Counted from the first letter of the stretch, positions 38,118 through 47,757 are shown. The stretch is DNA of 64,000 bases from Pseudomonas syringae CC1557 (GCF_000452705.1 NZ_CP007014.1:1302001-1366000), one strand, 5' to 3'. Notes: generated by a model from the sequence alone, not told the origin. Numbers and translations: made by a program.

Positions 38118-38384
38118 GGTGTTACTCCAGGCGACGACGAATGTGGATGAATTGAGTCAATATTGCAGCGTCGGGATGATAAGACCTTTTTCTGTGGAAA
38201 AGTTGCCGATATAGGCTATATTTTCGTCGAAACCGACGACATGTACGTCAATAATGCGACTGTCATATTTGTGACGGGTAACGCGGGGCGCGGCGACGGG
38301 TTGGCGTCAAAAAGCGGCGGCCTTCGAGTGGACAGTGAGTGACACAACCGTTAGGGTCGCGCCCTTCAAAAAAGGGGGGCGGGC

Positions 38385-39263
38385 ATGGGTTATTTACTTT
38401 TCGTCACACTGATTCAGGCGTTTTCGTTCAGCCTGATCGGTGTCTATCTGGCCGGGCACGTCGACAGTTACTTTGCGGTACTGGTGCGCGTGGTGCTGGC
38501 CGGGCTGGTGTTCATTCCCCTGACGCGCTGGCGTCAGGTCGAACCGCGATTCATGCGCGGCATGCTGCTGATCGGCGCATTGCAATTCGGCGTTACTTAC
38601 GTCTGCCTGTACCTGAGCTTCAGGGTGCTGACGGTGCCGGAAGTGCTGCTGTTCACCATCCTCACGCCCTTGCACATAACGCTGATCGAAGATGCGTTGA
38701 ACCGGCGCTTCAATCCATGGGCGCTGCTGGCAGCTCTGGTCGCGGTACTGGGGGCGGGGGTGATTCGCTACGACGGCCTGGACGGCGACTTTCTCGGTGG
38801 TTTCCTGCTGCTGCAACTGGCCAACTTCACCTACGCCGCCGGGCAGGTGCTGTACAAACATCTGGTCGCGTGGCACCCCAGCGATCTGCCGCACTATCGT
38901 CGTTTCGGCTACTTCTATCTGGGCGCGCTGGCAGTGGTCCTGCCTGCATTCCTGATGTTCGGCAATCCGCAGCACCTGCCCGAAGCGCCGACCCAATGGA
39001 TCGTGCTGCTGTTCCTCGGCCTGTGTTCGACGGCGCTGGGCATGTACTGGTGGAACAAGGGCGCGTGCATGGTCAACGGCGGAACCCTTGCTGTGATGAA
39101 CAACCTGCATGTGCCGCTCGGGCTGTTGATCAACCTGCTGATCTGGAACCAGCACGAAGACCTCACCCGCCTGCTGATTGGCGGCGGGGTGATCGTGGCG
39201 TCGGTGTGGATCAGTCGTCTGGGTATTCGGAGTAAGCCGGAAGCAGTATCCGGCTCCCGTTGA
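38385..39263 (+). CDS. DMT-superfamily (EamA) membrane transporter
   Basis: A 292-residue inner-membrane protein with about ten hydrophobic helices and two EamA-like halves, beginning MGYLLFVTLIQAFSFSLIG. It belongs to the drug/metabolite transporter superfamily, probably an exporter of an amino acid, amine or carboxylate; no substrate can be assigned. The ATG is at 38385, preceded by a G-rich AGGGGGGCGGGC that acts as ribosome site. It is convergent with the SDR gene, whose stop is one base beyond its own stop, so the two genes probably share terminating sequence. Confidence 0.88.
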   Translation: MGYLLFVTLIQAFSFSLIGVYLAGHVDSYFAVLVRVVLAGLVFIPLTRWRQVEPRFMRGMLLIGALQFGVTYVCLYLSFRVLTVPEVLLFTILTPLHITLIEDALNRRFNPWALLAALVAVLGAGVIRYDGLDGDFLGGFLLLQLANFTYAAGQVLYKHLVAWHPSDLPHYRRFGYFYLGALAVVLPAFLMFGNPQHLPEAPTQWIVLLFLGLCSTALGMYWWNKGACMVNGGTLAVMNNLHVPLGLLINLLIWNQHEDLTRLLIGGGVIVASVWISRLGIRSKPEAVSGSR

Positions 39264-39264
39264 A

Positions 39265-39999
39265 TCAGACGTGTTGCCCGCCGTTGACGTGAATTTCTGC
39301 GCCATTCACGTAGGACGCGCCAGCGGTACACAGGAAATAGATCAACGAGGCGACTTCCTCGGGCTTGCCCAGCCTGTGCATCGGCACCAGCCGCTCGACA
39401 ATCTCTGCGGTGCCGGGTGACAGAATCGACGTATCGATTTCACCCGGCGCAATGGCATTGACCCTTATCCCGTGCGGGCCGAAATCGAAAGCCATTTCTC
39501 GGGTCAGTGCAGACAGTGCTGCCTTGGACGTGGCGTAGGCGACCCCCGCAAAAGGATGCACTTTCGAGCCTGCAATCGAGGTGACATTGATGATGCTGCC
39601 CTTGGCTGCTTTCAGTTCGTCAAACAGGCCGCGTGCCAGCAGCGCGGTGGAGAACAGGTTGACGTTGAACACCTTGATCCAGGTGCTGTAATCCGACTCC
39701 AGCACGCCCATGCGGCCGCCTTCCGGTGTTTTCGGTGAAACGCCTGCGTTGTTCACCAGTGCATCCAGACGCCCGCCAAGCTTGTCCTTGATCGCCGCCA
39801 TGCTCGCGCTGACGCTATCGATGTCTTCCAGATCCAGATGAATATGATTGAGCAGGCCTTCTGCCCACGGACAGTCATCCACCCAGCTCTGTCTGGACGC
39901 CGTGAACACTTCCCAGCCAGCGGCATTGAAGTGCTTGACCGTGGCATGACCGATCCCCCGGCTTGCGCCAGTCAGCAACAGCTTTTTCTTGTCGCCCAT
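39265..39999 (-). CDS. Short-chain dehydrogenase/reductase
   Basis: A 244-residue classical SDR. The NAD(P)-binding motif TGASRGIG is at 10-17, NNAG at 83-86, and the catalytic Ser141, Tyr155 and Lys159 (VTSIAGS, YATSK) are intact; the C-terminus has the GEIDT and VNGAEIHVNGG segments. The Arg in TGASRG hints at NADPH preference. The substrate is unknown. It is convergent with the DMT transporter. Confidence 0.92.
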   Translation of the reverse strand: MGDKKKLLLTGASRGIGHATVKHFNAAGWEVFTASRQSWVDDCPWAEGLLNHIHLDLEDIDSVSASMAAIKDKLGGRLDALVNNAGVSPKTPEGGRMGVLESDYSTWIKVFNVNLFSTALLARGLFDELKAAKGSIINVTSIAGSKVHPFAGVAYATSKAALSALTREMAFDFGPHGIRVNAIAPGEIDTSILSPGTAEIVERLVPMHRLGKPEEVASLIYFLCTAGASYVNGAEIHVNGGQHV

Positions 40000-40163
40000 A
40001 AGTGCGTTCCGGTTTTTGAGGTTGGAGGCATGATGTTTTTTGCCGGGCGGGGTGTCAATGACGGCGCAGTGATTGTGTTGCGTGGTTTATCGACCGACCG
40101 AGGGTATTGTGTTTGCCAGCCAATGACCTACCCTCGGCAACAACCCCACCTACAGGAGGCAGC

Positions 40164-40739
40164 ATGTTCAACAAAGGCATCTGGCTGAACGAACCCCGGC
40201 ACTGGAGCGTGACGGAAGCGCGTCTGACAGTTACCACAGACCCCGAAACTGATTTCTGGCAGCAAACCCATTATGGATTTTGTCGCGACAGCGGGCATTT
40301 TCTGGGGGTATCGGTGAGCGGTGACTTCACCGCGCAAGTGCATGTGCAGGGCGATTTCAAGACGCTTTATGATCAGGCGGGTTTGATGGTCCGGGTCGAC
40401 GAGCGCAACTGGGTCAAAACCGGCGTTGAAGTCAGCGACGGGACACTGATGCTGGGCAGCGTTTTAACCTGCGGACAATCGGATTGGGCCACGGGGGCCT
40501 TCGATGAATCCGCTTTGGGAATCTGGCTACGGGTCACCGTTGCCAAGGGCGTAATGCGTATTCAGCATTCAAGCGATGGCCTGCGTTGGCCCTTGCTGCG
40601 TCTGGCGCCATTTCCAGTGAGCGAACGTTATGCGGTAGGGCCGATGTGTTGCAGCCCTGAGCGGGGAGGGCTGGAGGTGGCGTTTTCCCGCTTCGAGGTC
40701 ATGCCTGCGATGGGCAAGGATCTGCACGACCTGACCTGA
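40164..40739 (+). CDS. DUF1349 family protein
   Basis: A 191-residue cytosolic protein with the concanavalin-like DUF1349 pattern: TDFWQQTHYGFCRDSGHFL, YDQAGLMVRVDERNWVKTGVE, and GVMRIQHSSDGLRWPLLRLAPF. These beta-sandwich proteins may bind carbohydrate, but none of this type has a firm role that I know. The start at 40164 is supported by a strong ACAGGAGGCAGC site; earlier in-frame start codons back to 40107 lack one. It is a single gene, divergent from the SDR. Confidence 0.88.
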   Translation: MFNKGIWLNEPRHWSVTEARLTVTTDPETDFWQQTHYGFCRDSGHFLGVSVSGDFTAQVHVQGDFKTLYDQAGLMVRVDERNWVKTGVEVSDGTLMLGSVLTCGQSDWATGAFDESALGIWLRVTVAKGVMRIQHSSDGLRWPLLRLAPFPVSERYAVGPMCCSPERGGLEVAFSRFEVMPAMGKDLHDLT

Positions 40740-40990
40740 ATCACTCTTCAACTGGCACTTGCCGGCCAGTTGAAAAGCGATACCGCTATCCTGCTGAGTG
40801 GCGTACATAACGGCGTCAAGGTGCGGTCCGCCAGCTTGTCACCCAACAGGTTGCCGATGAACAGCTCCAGGCCGAGATGAACCTGGTGATGGATGGTTTA
40901 TGTGCAGGCAGCCCACAGAGCCTGAAGATGAACAGCCCATGATGTGCTCCATCCATCACACGCTATTGCGCACATCGCGCACCTTGGCGT
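40740..40990. other. Intergenic region after the DUF1349 gene
   Basis: Contains an inverted repeat CAACTGGC/GCCAGTTG about 40748-40771, just after the DUF1349 stop, which may stabilise or end both converging transcripts. The minus strand downstream of the AtuA-partner gene can be read as broken pieces of protein-like sequence in two frames, but no family could be recognised. Confidence 0.4.
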
Positions 40991-41308
40991 TCACAACACG
41001 AGATCGAGCAGTGCTGCCCCAAGCGCCTTGCCATGAGCATCAAGCGCCAGGGAGCGCGTTACTCCGCCGCGCAGGATGCCAGGCAGGACGAAGTTGAGCG
41101 CCCCGACGCCTGGCAATTCGTATCGCCTGATCGGTGGCCCATGCGGCTCCAATAGCTGTGCGAAGTGTTCGGTCACGCGCTCCACTGTCAGCCGCTCAGC
41201 CAAACGCGGGTAATCGTCGATGTGAAAGGCAATGATGGAGATATTGGAAATATCGCCCTTGTCACCGGTACGCGTATGGGCGATTTCGCGCAATTTGGTG
41301 GAGCTCAT
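40991..41308 (-). CDS. AtuA-associated small protein (AtuA C-terminal-like)
   Basis: A 105-residue protein matching the C-terminal AtuA-like domain found either fused to or encoded beside DUF1446 proteins: HTRTGDKGDISNISIIAF at the N-terminus and LNFVLPGILRGGVTRSLALDAHGK at the C-terminus. It overlaps the 454-residue AtuA gene by four bases (ATGA), the sign of translational coupling, so the two products probably form one complex. The enzymatic role is unknown; in acyclic terpene utilisation the fused form is needed for growth. Confidence 0.88.
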   Translation of the reverse strand: MSSTKLREIAHTRTGDKGDISNISIIAFHIDDYPRLAERLTVERVTEHFAQLLEPHGPPIRRYELPGVGALNFVLPGILRGGVTRSLALDAHGKALGAALLDLVL

Positions 41309-42669
41309 GCCAAATCCTCCATGTGCACCTGCAATGCAATTTCGTCTCTTGGCAGAAATAGCGATGCCACCGCGACTACCTGGCGGACGGATTTGCTCGC
41401 GCCGCCGCCCCCGTATGGACCATTGGTATAGAGGGTTTCGACCTCATTGCCGACGCGCACCGCATCGTTTCTGTCGACGCACCGAGCCGCGACTCTGAGG
41501 CGTACCTCCCAGGGCTCTCCTTCGACACGCTTCCCCAGTTCACTTCCATGCAGGGCGTTCATGCCGATCAGTTCAGTTCGGATCTCATCACACTTCACGC
41601 CCGTCAGTTTCAGTCGCTTGAGCACAATCTCCTGCGCCAACTGTCCGCGAGCCACTGCGCCGGGGCCGCCATAGGACATTTGTCCTTCGCCTATCCAGCC
41701 ATCGAGAAATCCTACCGACACCTTCAACGTTTCGGGACGTGCGTGTCCGTCTGCACCCTGAATCCGTACCTGGTCCTTCGCTATTGATTCGAAGGTAGCG
41801 TGGCTGAAATCTGCGCTGACATCAGGAGTGAGGTAGGCGGCAGGATCATGCACTTCGTACAACATTTGCTCGGTGCAGGTGGCGGTATCAATGCGCCCAC
41901 CGGAGCCCGCTACTTTGCTGATGATGGCGTTGCCTGCCTCGTCTATCTCAGCCAGCGGAAAGCCGAGTCGATCAAGATCGGGGACGTCTTTAACACCTGG
42001 ATCTGCGAAATATCCACCGCTGACTTGGCCTGCACATTCGAGCAAATGCCCAACCAGTGTTCCTCTACCCAGCACTGCCCAGTCATCTTCGGCCCAGCCG
42101 AACTCGAATATTTGCGGTGCTAGAAAAAGCGACGGATCAGCGACTCTTCCGGTAACGATCACGTCAGCATCGGCGTGCAGAGCTTGTACGATCCCTTCAG
42201 CGCCCAGGTAGGCATTGGCCGAAATCAGTCTGTCGCCGAGGGATCTCAGGGATTTTCCGTTGTCGAGGGTTTGATCGGGTCCCTTCATCAGTGATGCCAG
42301 CACGTCATCCCCGGTCAGCGCTGCGACTTTCAAACCAGTCAGACCAAGCCCTGCCGCTATCCTGCGTATTTCGCCAGCGGCGGCAAGCGGATTTGCTGCC
42401 CCCATATTGGTGATTATTCGCAGGCGGCGGCGCGTGCCGTCAGCGCCTTTGCCTGCAAAAGGCAGGACTCGGCGCATGCGTTCACTCAACAACGGATCGT
42501 ACCCCGCGTCGGGATCCATTAGCCTCGATTGCTGAGCCAGTGCAATGGTACGTTCCGCCAGGCATTCGAATACCAGGTAATCCAGATATCCATACTCAGC
42601 CAACTCTATCGCGGGCTCGATGCGGTCGCCGGAATAGCCGGCCCCTGAACCAATCCGTATCGTTTTCAT
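41305..42669 (-). CDS. Acyclic terpene utilisation AtuA-family protein (DUF1446)
   Basis: A 454-residue cytosolic protein of the AtuA/DUF1446 family. Conserved segments are IRIGSGAGYSGDRIEPAIEL at the start, the NMGAANPLAAA loop, TGRVADPSLFLAP and YGGPGAVARG. Its neighbours differ from the atu cluster: here it is coupled to a small AtuA-like subunit and a CitMHS transporter and faces a LysR regulator. This suggests breakdown of a carboxylic acid rather than of citronellol. The first base after the upstream transporter gene is the end of its coding sequence, so the operon is tightly packed. Confidence 0.9.
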   Translation of the reverse strand: MKTIRIGSGAGYSGDRIEPAIELAEYGYLDYLVFECLAERTIALAQQSRLMDPDAGYDPLLSERMRRVLPFAGKGADGTRRRLRIITNMGAANPLAAAGEIRRIAAGLGLTGLKVAALTGDDVLASLMKGPDQTLDNGKSLRSLGDRLISANAYLGAEGIVQALHADADVIVTGRVADPSLFLAPQIFEFGWAEDDWAVLGRGTLVGHLLECAGQVSGGYFADPGVKDVPDLDRLGFPLAEIDEAGNAIISKVAGSGGRIDTATCTEQMLYEVHDPAAYLTPDVSADFSHATFESIAKDQVRIQGADGHARPETLKVSVGFLDGWIGEGQMSYGGPGAVARGQLAQEIVLKRLKLTGVKCDEIRTELIGMNALHGSELGKRVEGEPWEVRLRVAARCVDRNDAVRVGNEVETLYTNGPYGGGGASKSVRQVVAVASLFLPRDEIALQVHMEDLA

Positions 42670-43962
42670 TCAGAAAACTCCAATGACCATAGCGGTCAGG
42701 GTCATGATGACCGAGGCCGCAAACAGGAAAGGGATAGTGAAGCGCTGGTGGTCGGCCAGTTCGATCTTGCACAGGCCGACCAGCAGAAAGGTCGCGGGCG
42801 TCAACGGGCTGACCGGGAAGCCGGTGGTGTGCACACCCAGCAGCGACGCCTGCGCGACCTGTATCGGATCAACACCTAGCGCTCTGCCTACTTCGGCGAC
42901 CACGGGCATGATGCCGAAGTAAAAAGAATCCGGATCGAAAAGCAGGCTCAACGGCATTGAGAGGAAACCCACTACTACCGGGATCAGCTTCCCATGCCCG
43001 GCTGGAATCTGGCCCACGGCAACTTCTGCCATGGCCTTCAGCATCCCGGTGCCTTGCATGATTCCTGTGAACACTCCGGCAGCCAGCAAAATGCTGGCCA
43101 TGGTGAGGGCTGTTTTGGCGTGCGCGTCGATTCGTGCCCGTTGTGCGTCCACGTTGGGGTAGTTGAGGCACAAGGCACACACAGTACCGAGCATGAACAT
43201 CACTACTGGATCTACCACCCCCGCGATCATCACGCCCATCACCACCAGCGTCAGCAGCAGGTTGATCCAGAACAACCTCGGCTTGCGCAGTTCAAGCTCG
43301 GCCTCACTGAGCGAGCGCTGATGGGGCTTTACATCGAGATTGTTCGGGCCAAGGCCCAAGCGTCGCTCCTCGCGCCGCCCCAGAAAATAAGCGCAGGCAA
43401 AGACAAATATCAGTCCGACTATCTGCACCGGAATAAGCGGTTGAAAAAGATCTGACACGGGCACATGAAGAGCGGCGGAAGAGCGCAGTACCGGGCCGGT
43501 CCAAGGGAGAAAGTTGACACCCGCAGCCATCGCCGTGACGCAAGCCAGTATCCGTTTATCCATGCCAAGCCGCGTGTACAACGGCAGCATCGCGGGAATC
43601 GTCACAAGAAAGGTCACTGCACCGGAACCGTCCAGATGCACCAGCAACGCCAGCAGAGCGGTGCCCATGACGATACGGGTCGGCCGTGTGCCTACCCTTT
43701 TGAGGATGCGATCAATGATGGGATCGAGCATGCCAGCGTCTGTCATGATGCCGAAGAACAGGATGGCAAACACAAACATCCCCACTACAGGGGCGACGTT
43801 CTTGATACCTGTGATGATGAATCCGCTGGTTTGCAGACCAAAGCCACCCAGCAGCGCGGCGATGATCGGCAGGGCGATCAACGCAACCAACGGGGAAATG
43901 CGTTTGCTCATGATGCTGACGAGCATACAAAGAATGGTGATTACACCGAGCGTAGCGAGCAT
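42670..43962 (-). CDS. CitMHS-family citrate/carboxylate transporter
   Basis: A 430-residue inner-membrane protein with about twelve hydrophobic segments. The family resembles CitM/CitH: LVHLDGSGAVTFLVTIPAMLPLY, LPWTGPVLRSSAALHV, and SLLFDPDSFYFGIMPVV are typical of the citrate-metal:proton symporters. It probably imports the di- or tricarboxylate degraded by the AtuA-like proteins encoded immediately downstream (no gap between the genes). It is divergent from the LysR regulator, with about 130 bp for the shared control region. Confidence 0.9.
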   Translation of the reverse strand: MLATLGVITILCMLVSIMSKRISPLVALIALPIIAALLGGFGLQTSGFIITGIKNVAPVVGMFVFAILFFGIMTDAGMLDPIIDRILKRVGTRPTRIVMGTALLALLVHLDGSGAVTFLVTIPAMLPLYTRLGMDKRILACVTAMAAGVNFLPWTGPVLRSSAALHVPVSDLFQPLIPVQIVGLIFVFACAYFLGRREERRLGLGPNNLDVKPHQRSLSEAELELRKPRLFWINLLLTLVVMGVMIAGVVDPVVMFMLGTVCALCLNYPNVDAQRARIDAHAKTALTMASILLAAGVFTGIMQGTGMLKAMAEVAVGQIPAGHGKLIPVVVGFLSMPLSLLFDPDSFYFGIMPVVAEVGRALGVDPIQVAQASLLGVHTTGFPVSPLTPATFLLVGLCKIELADHQRFTIPFLFAASVIMTLTAMVIGVF

Positions 43963-44093
43963 GAGTGAATCCTCTTTGGCATCCCTGTTCGCGATGGCGA
44001 CGAGACACTCTGTTGTTGTTTTGCAAGAGTAATAGCAACGAAGCTATGCTCTGTGAATTGAAATATTCAGCGGGTCTCGTTCGGAAAAACAAA

Positions 44094-44987
44094 ATGAAGA
44101 ACTCCATTCAACACATCCGCGCCTTCTTGTCGGTGGCTCAGACGGGAAGCTTTTCCAAAGCGGCAGCTGCCCTGAACTTGTCGCCTTCGGCACTGACTGT
44201 ACAAATCCAGCAGCTGGAGGACTGGCTCGGTGTCGCATTGCTGGAGCGCAGCCCGCGTCACGTGTGCTTGACCGGTGCCGGCCAAAATGCACTTTTACCC
44301 ATGGAGAAGCTGCTGCTGGATCTGGACAATATTGTTAACGCTGCCCGAGACATCGCCGCCTCACGTCGCGGCGTAATCACCATCGCTGCGTTGCCATCGC
44401 TGTGTGCTGGAGTGCTGCCCGGCGTGCTGAAGAAATTTCGCGAGCGGTTTCCCGGAGTCGAGGTACGGTTGCGAGATGTCGTCGCGCAGCGGATCGATTC
44501 GCTCGTGATGGAGCGCGAGGTGGATTTTGGATTGGGAGTACAGGCACGGCCCACTCATGGACTGAAGTTCCAAGCCATATTGGAGGATCGGCTATGCCTG
44601 TTCACGCCTAAAGGTCACCCGCTCGCGATGCGTCAAGCAGTGAAGCTAAGCGAGCTCACCGATTTTCCAATGGTCCTGACAGGCAGGGACAGCAGCGTGC
44701 GCGATCTGGTCGAGCGCCTTTTTGCCGACGAGTGTTTGCCTTTGTCAGCAGGCCTGGAAGCCAATTACATGTCGACCGTGCTGGCGTTGGTCAGGCAGGG
44801 GCAGGGTATTACTCTCCTTCCCGAGTCGGCTGACGATGGGCGGGGAGACCTGAACAAGATAGCAGTCGATCATCCAGGTGTTTTGCGTCAAATCGGGCTT
44901 ATAACCCGCGCGGAGCAAACAATGGCTCCGCCCACCCTTGAGTTCATCCACTTGCTGGAGGATCTGCAGACTGCCCACGGATTGTGA
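44094..44987 (+). CDS. LysR-type regulator of the CitMHS/AtuA operon
   Basis: A 297-residue LysR family protein. The start at 44094 (MKNSIQHIRAFLSVAQTGSF) gives the canonical helix-turn-helix at the N-terminus; upstream in-frame starts back to 43965 would add an unusual 43-residue extension lying in the promoter region. The HTH is SFSKAAAALNLSPSALTVQ with IQQLEDWLGVALLER. It is divergent from the CitMHS-AtuA-small subunit operon and is the likely activator, responding to the transported substrate. Confidence 0.92.
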   Translation: MKNSIQHIRAFLSVAQTGSFSKAAAALNLSPSALTVQIQQLEDWLGVALLERSPRHVCLTGAGQNALLPMEKLLLDLDNIVNAARDIAASRRGVITIAALPSLCAGVLPGVLKKFRERFPGVEVRLRDVVAQRIDSLVMEREVDFGLGVQARPTHGLKFQAILEDRLCLFTPKGHPLAMRQAVKLSELTDFPMVLTGRDSSVRDLVERLFADECLPLSAGLEANYMSTVLALVRQGQGITLLPESADDGRGDLNKIAVDHPGVLRQIGLITRAEQTMAPPTLEFIHLLEDLQTAHGL

Positions 44988-45160
44988 TTGGTTTGTAGAG
45001 TTTTCTTTCGGTTTGAAGTGACTCAGCTTCGTATGACCTTAAAAAGCCCAAAGCCCTAAGTCATGAGGGCTCCAGGGCATTTTTTGCCAGACATGGCATG
45101 GAGGTCAATCAAAGCGGCCAGGCTTAAGATGACTCTTTTCGAGGGAATGATCACCTCTGC

Positions 45161-47281
45161 TCAAGGCCCTGCACGCACACCTTTCTCCTGTGCTTCCTTT
45201 ACAAGCCGCTCACGATCTTCGGGAAGCAGCATCCGCGCTTCAACCAGCGAGTCTGCAGCTTTACTCACAGCAGATACATAAGCCTCCTTCGTGGGGTAGC
45301 GTTCCTCCAGGGAAAGGCGAGGATCTCCGGCCACGATTCGCTCTTTCTTCGTCGCGGCAAACGGGAGGAAGCTGCCTTGGAAGTTACAAAAGCCGCCATC
45401 AAAAAACTCGGGCCGAAAGGTGTTCCAACCCGTGTAAGTCCCGATGGGAGCACCCAGATACACATCCCGAACGCCACCAATATCAATTCCGTCTGCATCC
45501 ACCTGAGGTACCAGGAGGCCGTAGCTACCAGTCCCCGATTTCGGCGGCTCGTTTGTAAGAATGCCAGAGCTGTCTTCGGGACGGAAATCAGGACCAAAAT
45601 CAAGCACCTGTAGACTATTCACAGCACCGGTGTAGCGGAGCGCGGGGCGCGAAACACCAGCATAATTGGTCGCGGGGATGAGCGGGAAACTCACCCTGTC
45701 CGCCGGCACGAGGGTGCCGTCCGCCACAGAAGGCTTTATCGAAGCTGGGGGCGTTGTCTCATCACGAACCCAGTCAACGAGATTGATGAACGCTGCGCGC
45801 ATTGTCCAGGTGTGTGGATTTGGATTTGATTGAACCTGGCAAAGCCCAAAGGGTGGGTTAGCCGGGAGTGGCAAAGACGGCGGTGCATGCTGCGTACTTG
45901 CCATAATAAAAGTGCGGACGTTTTCCGGTTCAGGTGCATCGCGCAAGCCGAGTGGATCGGTAAGGCCAAGCGACTGGCGTCCTTCCCAAAGCTCGAGGGC
46001 CGTTGCCATGTGGAATATCAGAGGGCAAGTATTGTTATCGTTGCAGCGATCCAGCAAACCCTGCGAGCGTCCAGTAACAGGATCGGTTTCCCGGCCATAG
46101 GTAAACGGAAAATCGTAAGCAGGGTAGTCATGATCGACCTGCTGGCCCCACGCCCGACCAGGTTGAGCAAATCGGATGTTGAGCGGCATCAGGCCGCCAC
46201 CAATATGTGGCATCGCACCATCGTAGACCCGGTGACCTTCCTCGCTGCGGTTGAAACCAAGCGCGATCATGCTGCGAATGAATCGCCCAGCTTGTGATGA
46301 GCCAGTGATAATCGACTTGACCTTAGGCCCATGCACTACGGGGTTGGGCACACCTGTATCGTCATGCTCAGCCTGTTGGAAAAAAGCACCAACATCCCGT
46401 GCGATAGCAAAACCAATACCCATTACCATCGGCTCCTTGGCCCGGTAAATCAGCTCGTAAAGCTTGCCGGGCTGAAAACCAGCGGGTAGGCATATCTGGG
46501 TTTCGCTCGGCGTATTGCAATCGCCAAAACTCCAGTCATTCACTGGAATTTCCTGCCTGGGCGCATTTGCCCGCGAACGTACCGTCAATGTCGGACGAAA
46601 GCCATTCGAGAGCACTTTGGTATTGTCGGTTTCAACCGATTTGTAGCTTGTGTGAGGCGGCGTGGAGGTGAACCAACCTGCAGACAGGTTAAGGCTGACG
46701 TTCGGTGAGAGCGTGGTCAACTCACTCCGCACTACACCTGTTACCGGCGACCCATCAGTATTTATTGCCGTCGGCAATTGCACCATCATGCGGTTGTCAC
46801 CCGGGGCAACATCTCCCTGCCAGGCAAAGGCGATCAGCGTCGTCCCCAGACGCTGCAGAAAACCGTCCCCAGCGACTTCGAAGTTGTTGAACGCTGCTGG
46901 ACCACCCCGCATATCAGCATTGAACAACAACATCGCGCGCTTAGAGCCTCGATTTGGCACGTCAAACAGAAGAATGTCATTCGATTTAGCCACATCAGCG
47001 GGACGCAGGATTGCAACATCAGTTGTGTATTCAACCATCCCACGACCGTTACGGGGTGCAAGTTCGATGTCTTGAATAATCTTGTTTTCAGAAGCGCCTG
47101 GGTCTAATTCACCATGAGCGCGCGCAAAGACGCGTTCGTAAGTTCCTGTATTCCCGAAGCTTTCGCCTCCGAAAGCGGGTTCGGTCCGCAGGATCTCCAA
47201 TTGTGTAATACGGGCTTGGGCGGGTGCTGCAACGATCATCATGGTGCTTACAAGCACTGCAGCATGAAATAGGCGATTCAT
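45161..47281 (-). CDS. Secreted alpha/beta hydrolase domain protein
   Basis: A 706-residue exported protein. The start at 47281 (MNRLFHAAVLVSTMMIVAAP, cleavage after AQA) opens a signal peptide; GGGGGTAAAG lies just before it. The body matches the large alpha/beta hydrolase domain family (Abhydrolase_10 type): FDVPNRGSKRAML early, FAWQGDVAPGDNRM, and the nucleophile motif IITGSSQAGRFIRSM, with HIGGG and STQHAPPS later. It may hydrolyse an ester outside the cytoplasm. It lies beside the CitMHS/AtuA module but on its own transcript, so a shared catabolic role is only a possibility. Base composition is somewhat lower in GC than the core genes. Confidence 0.85.
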   Translation of the reverse strand: MNRLFHAAVLVSTMMIVAAPAQARITQLEILRTEPAFGGESFGNTGTYERVFARAHGELDPGASENKIIQDIELAPRNGRGMVEYTTDVAILRPADVAKSNDILLFDVPNRGSKRAMLLFNADMRGGPAAFNNFEVAGDGFLQRLGTTLIAFAWQGDVAPGDNRMMVQLPTAINTDGSPVTGVVRSELTTLSPNVSLNLSAGWFTSTPPHTSYKSVETDNTKVLSNGFRPTLTVRSRANAPRQEIPVNDWSFGDCNTPSETQICLPAGFQPGKLYELIYRAKEPMVMGIGFAIARDVGAFFQQAEHDDTGVPNPVVHGPKVKSIITGSSQAGRFIRSMIALGFNRSEEGHRVYDGAMPHIGGGLMPLNIRFAQPGRAWGQQVDHDYPAYDFPFTYGRETDPVTGRSQGLLDRCNDNNTCPLIFHMATALELWEGRQSLGLTDPLGLRDAPEPENVRTFIMASTQHAPPSLPLPANPPFGLCQVQSNPNPHTWTMRAAFINLVDWVRDETTPPASIKPSVADGTLVPADRVSFPLIPATNYAGVSRPALRYTGAVNSLQVLDFGPDFRPEDSSGILTNEPPKSGTGSYGLLVPQVDADGIDIGGVRDVYLGAPIGTYTGWNTFRPEFFDGGFCNFQGSFLPFAATKKERIVAGDPRLSLEERYPTKEAYVSAVSKAADSLVEARMLLPEDRERLVKEAQEKGVRAGP

Positions 47282-47560
47282 CTTTACCCCCAAGTTGTCA
47301 TTTTTTTATGGATGGTTTTTGATGCTCTGATAGCAATGACTTGTACAGATCAAAGGACTTCAAGCATAGCCCGCAGTTAGCTCAGTTATTATGAATTCGT
47401 AAGCGTTCCGAGAGCACAGCTTGCCAGTTTCAGCATTCAGGAGGTCATGCCATGTGAGGAATGTACCTATGGCCTATTCCAGGATTACGCGCTGAGCCTG
47501 AATGTAGTGGTCAACTGATCCCGGACACGACCACGCCAGGCGTCTTAGAGGCTAAGGATT
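47282..47560. other. Promoter of the secreted hydrolase and possible insertion-sequence scar
   Basis: The first about 120 bp are AT-rich and presumably hold the hydrolase promoter. At 47499-47535 the segment AGTGGTCAACTGATCCCGG followed by ACACGACCA resembles the end of an insertion sequence. No intact gene is present. Confidence 0.4.
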
Positions 47561-47718
47561 TAGGTTCTGTACGAAAAGTCAGCGAGCGAAGGTCAGGCAA
47601 GGCAAAAACAGGCGAGGAACGGTCGGAGTCGCGGCCGACTTTACTGGAGTAAATGAGCATTCCGAGCCGGTTTTTAACGCAGCATGACCGAGCGCAGGCA
47701 CTTTACGTACAAAACCTA
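47561..47718. mobile_element. MITE-like element with 17-bp terminal inverted repeats
   Basis: The left end reads GGTTCTGTACGAAAAGT (from 47563) and the right end, reverse-complemented, GGTTTTGTACGTAAAGT (to 47716), with two mismatches in 17. TA flanks both sides. The interior of about 120 bp has no ORF. The ends suggest mobilisation by an IS5-like transposase encoded elsewhere. Confidence 0.75.
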
Positions 47719-47757
47719 GCCTGCCAATCTACTCGTTAAACCTTCGGAGACCCGCTA

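Noticed and set aside
39140..39175. GGAACC followed by CTCACCCG inside the DMT transporter gene as a hrp-box
   Set aside because: The second half lacks CCAC at the right spacing and the site lies inside a coding region.
40741..40990. Protein-like fragments on the minus strand, considered as a degraded regulator
   Set aside because: The frames are short and broken and no family could be named, so no pseudogene is claimed.
47499..47535. Possible insertion-sequence terminus
   Set aside because: Only one end is visible and no matching partner was found, so it is mentioned but not annotated as an element.
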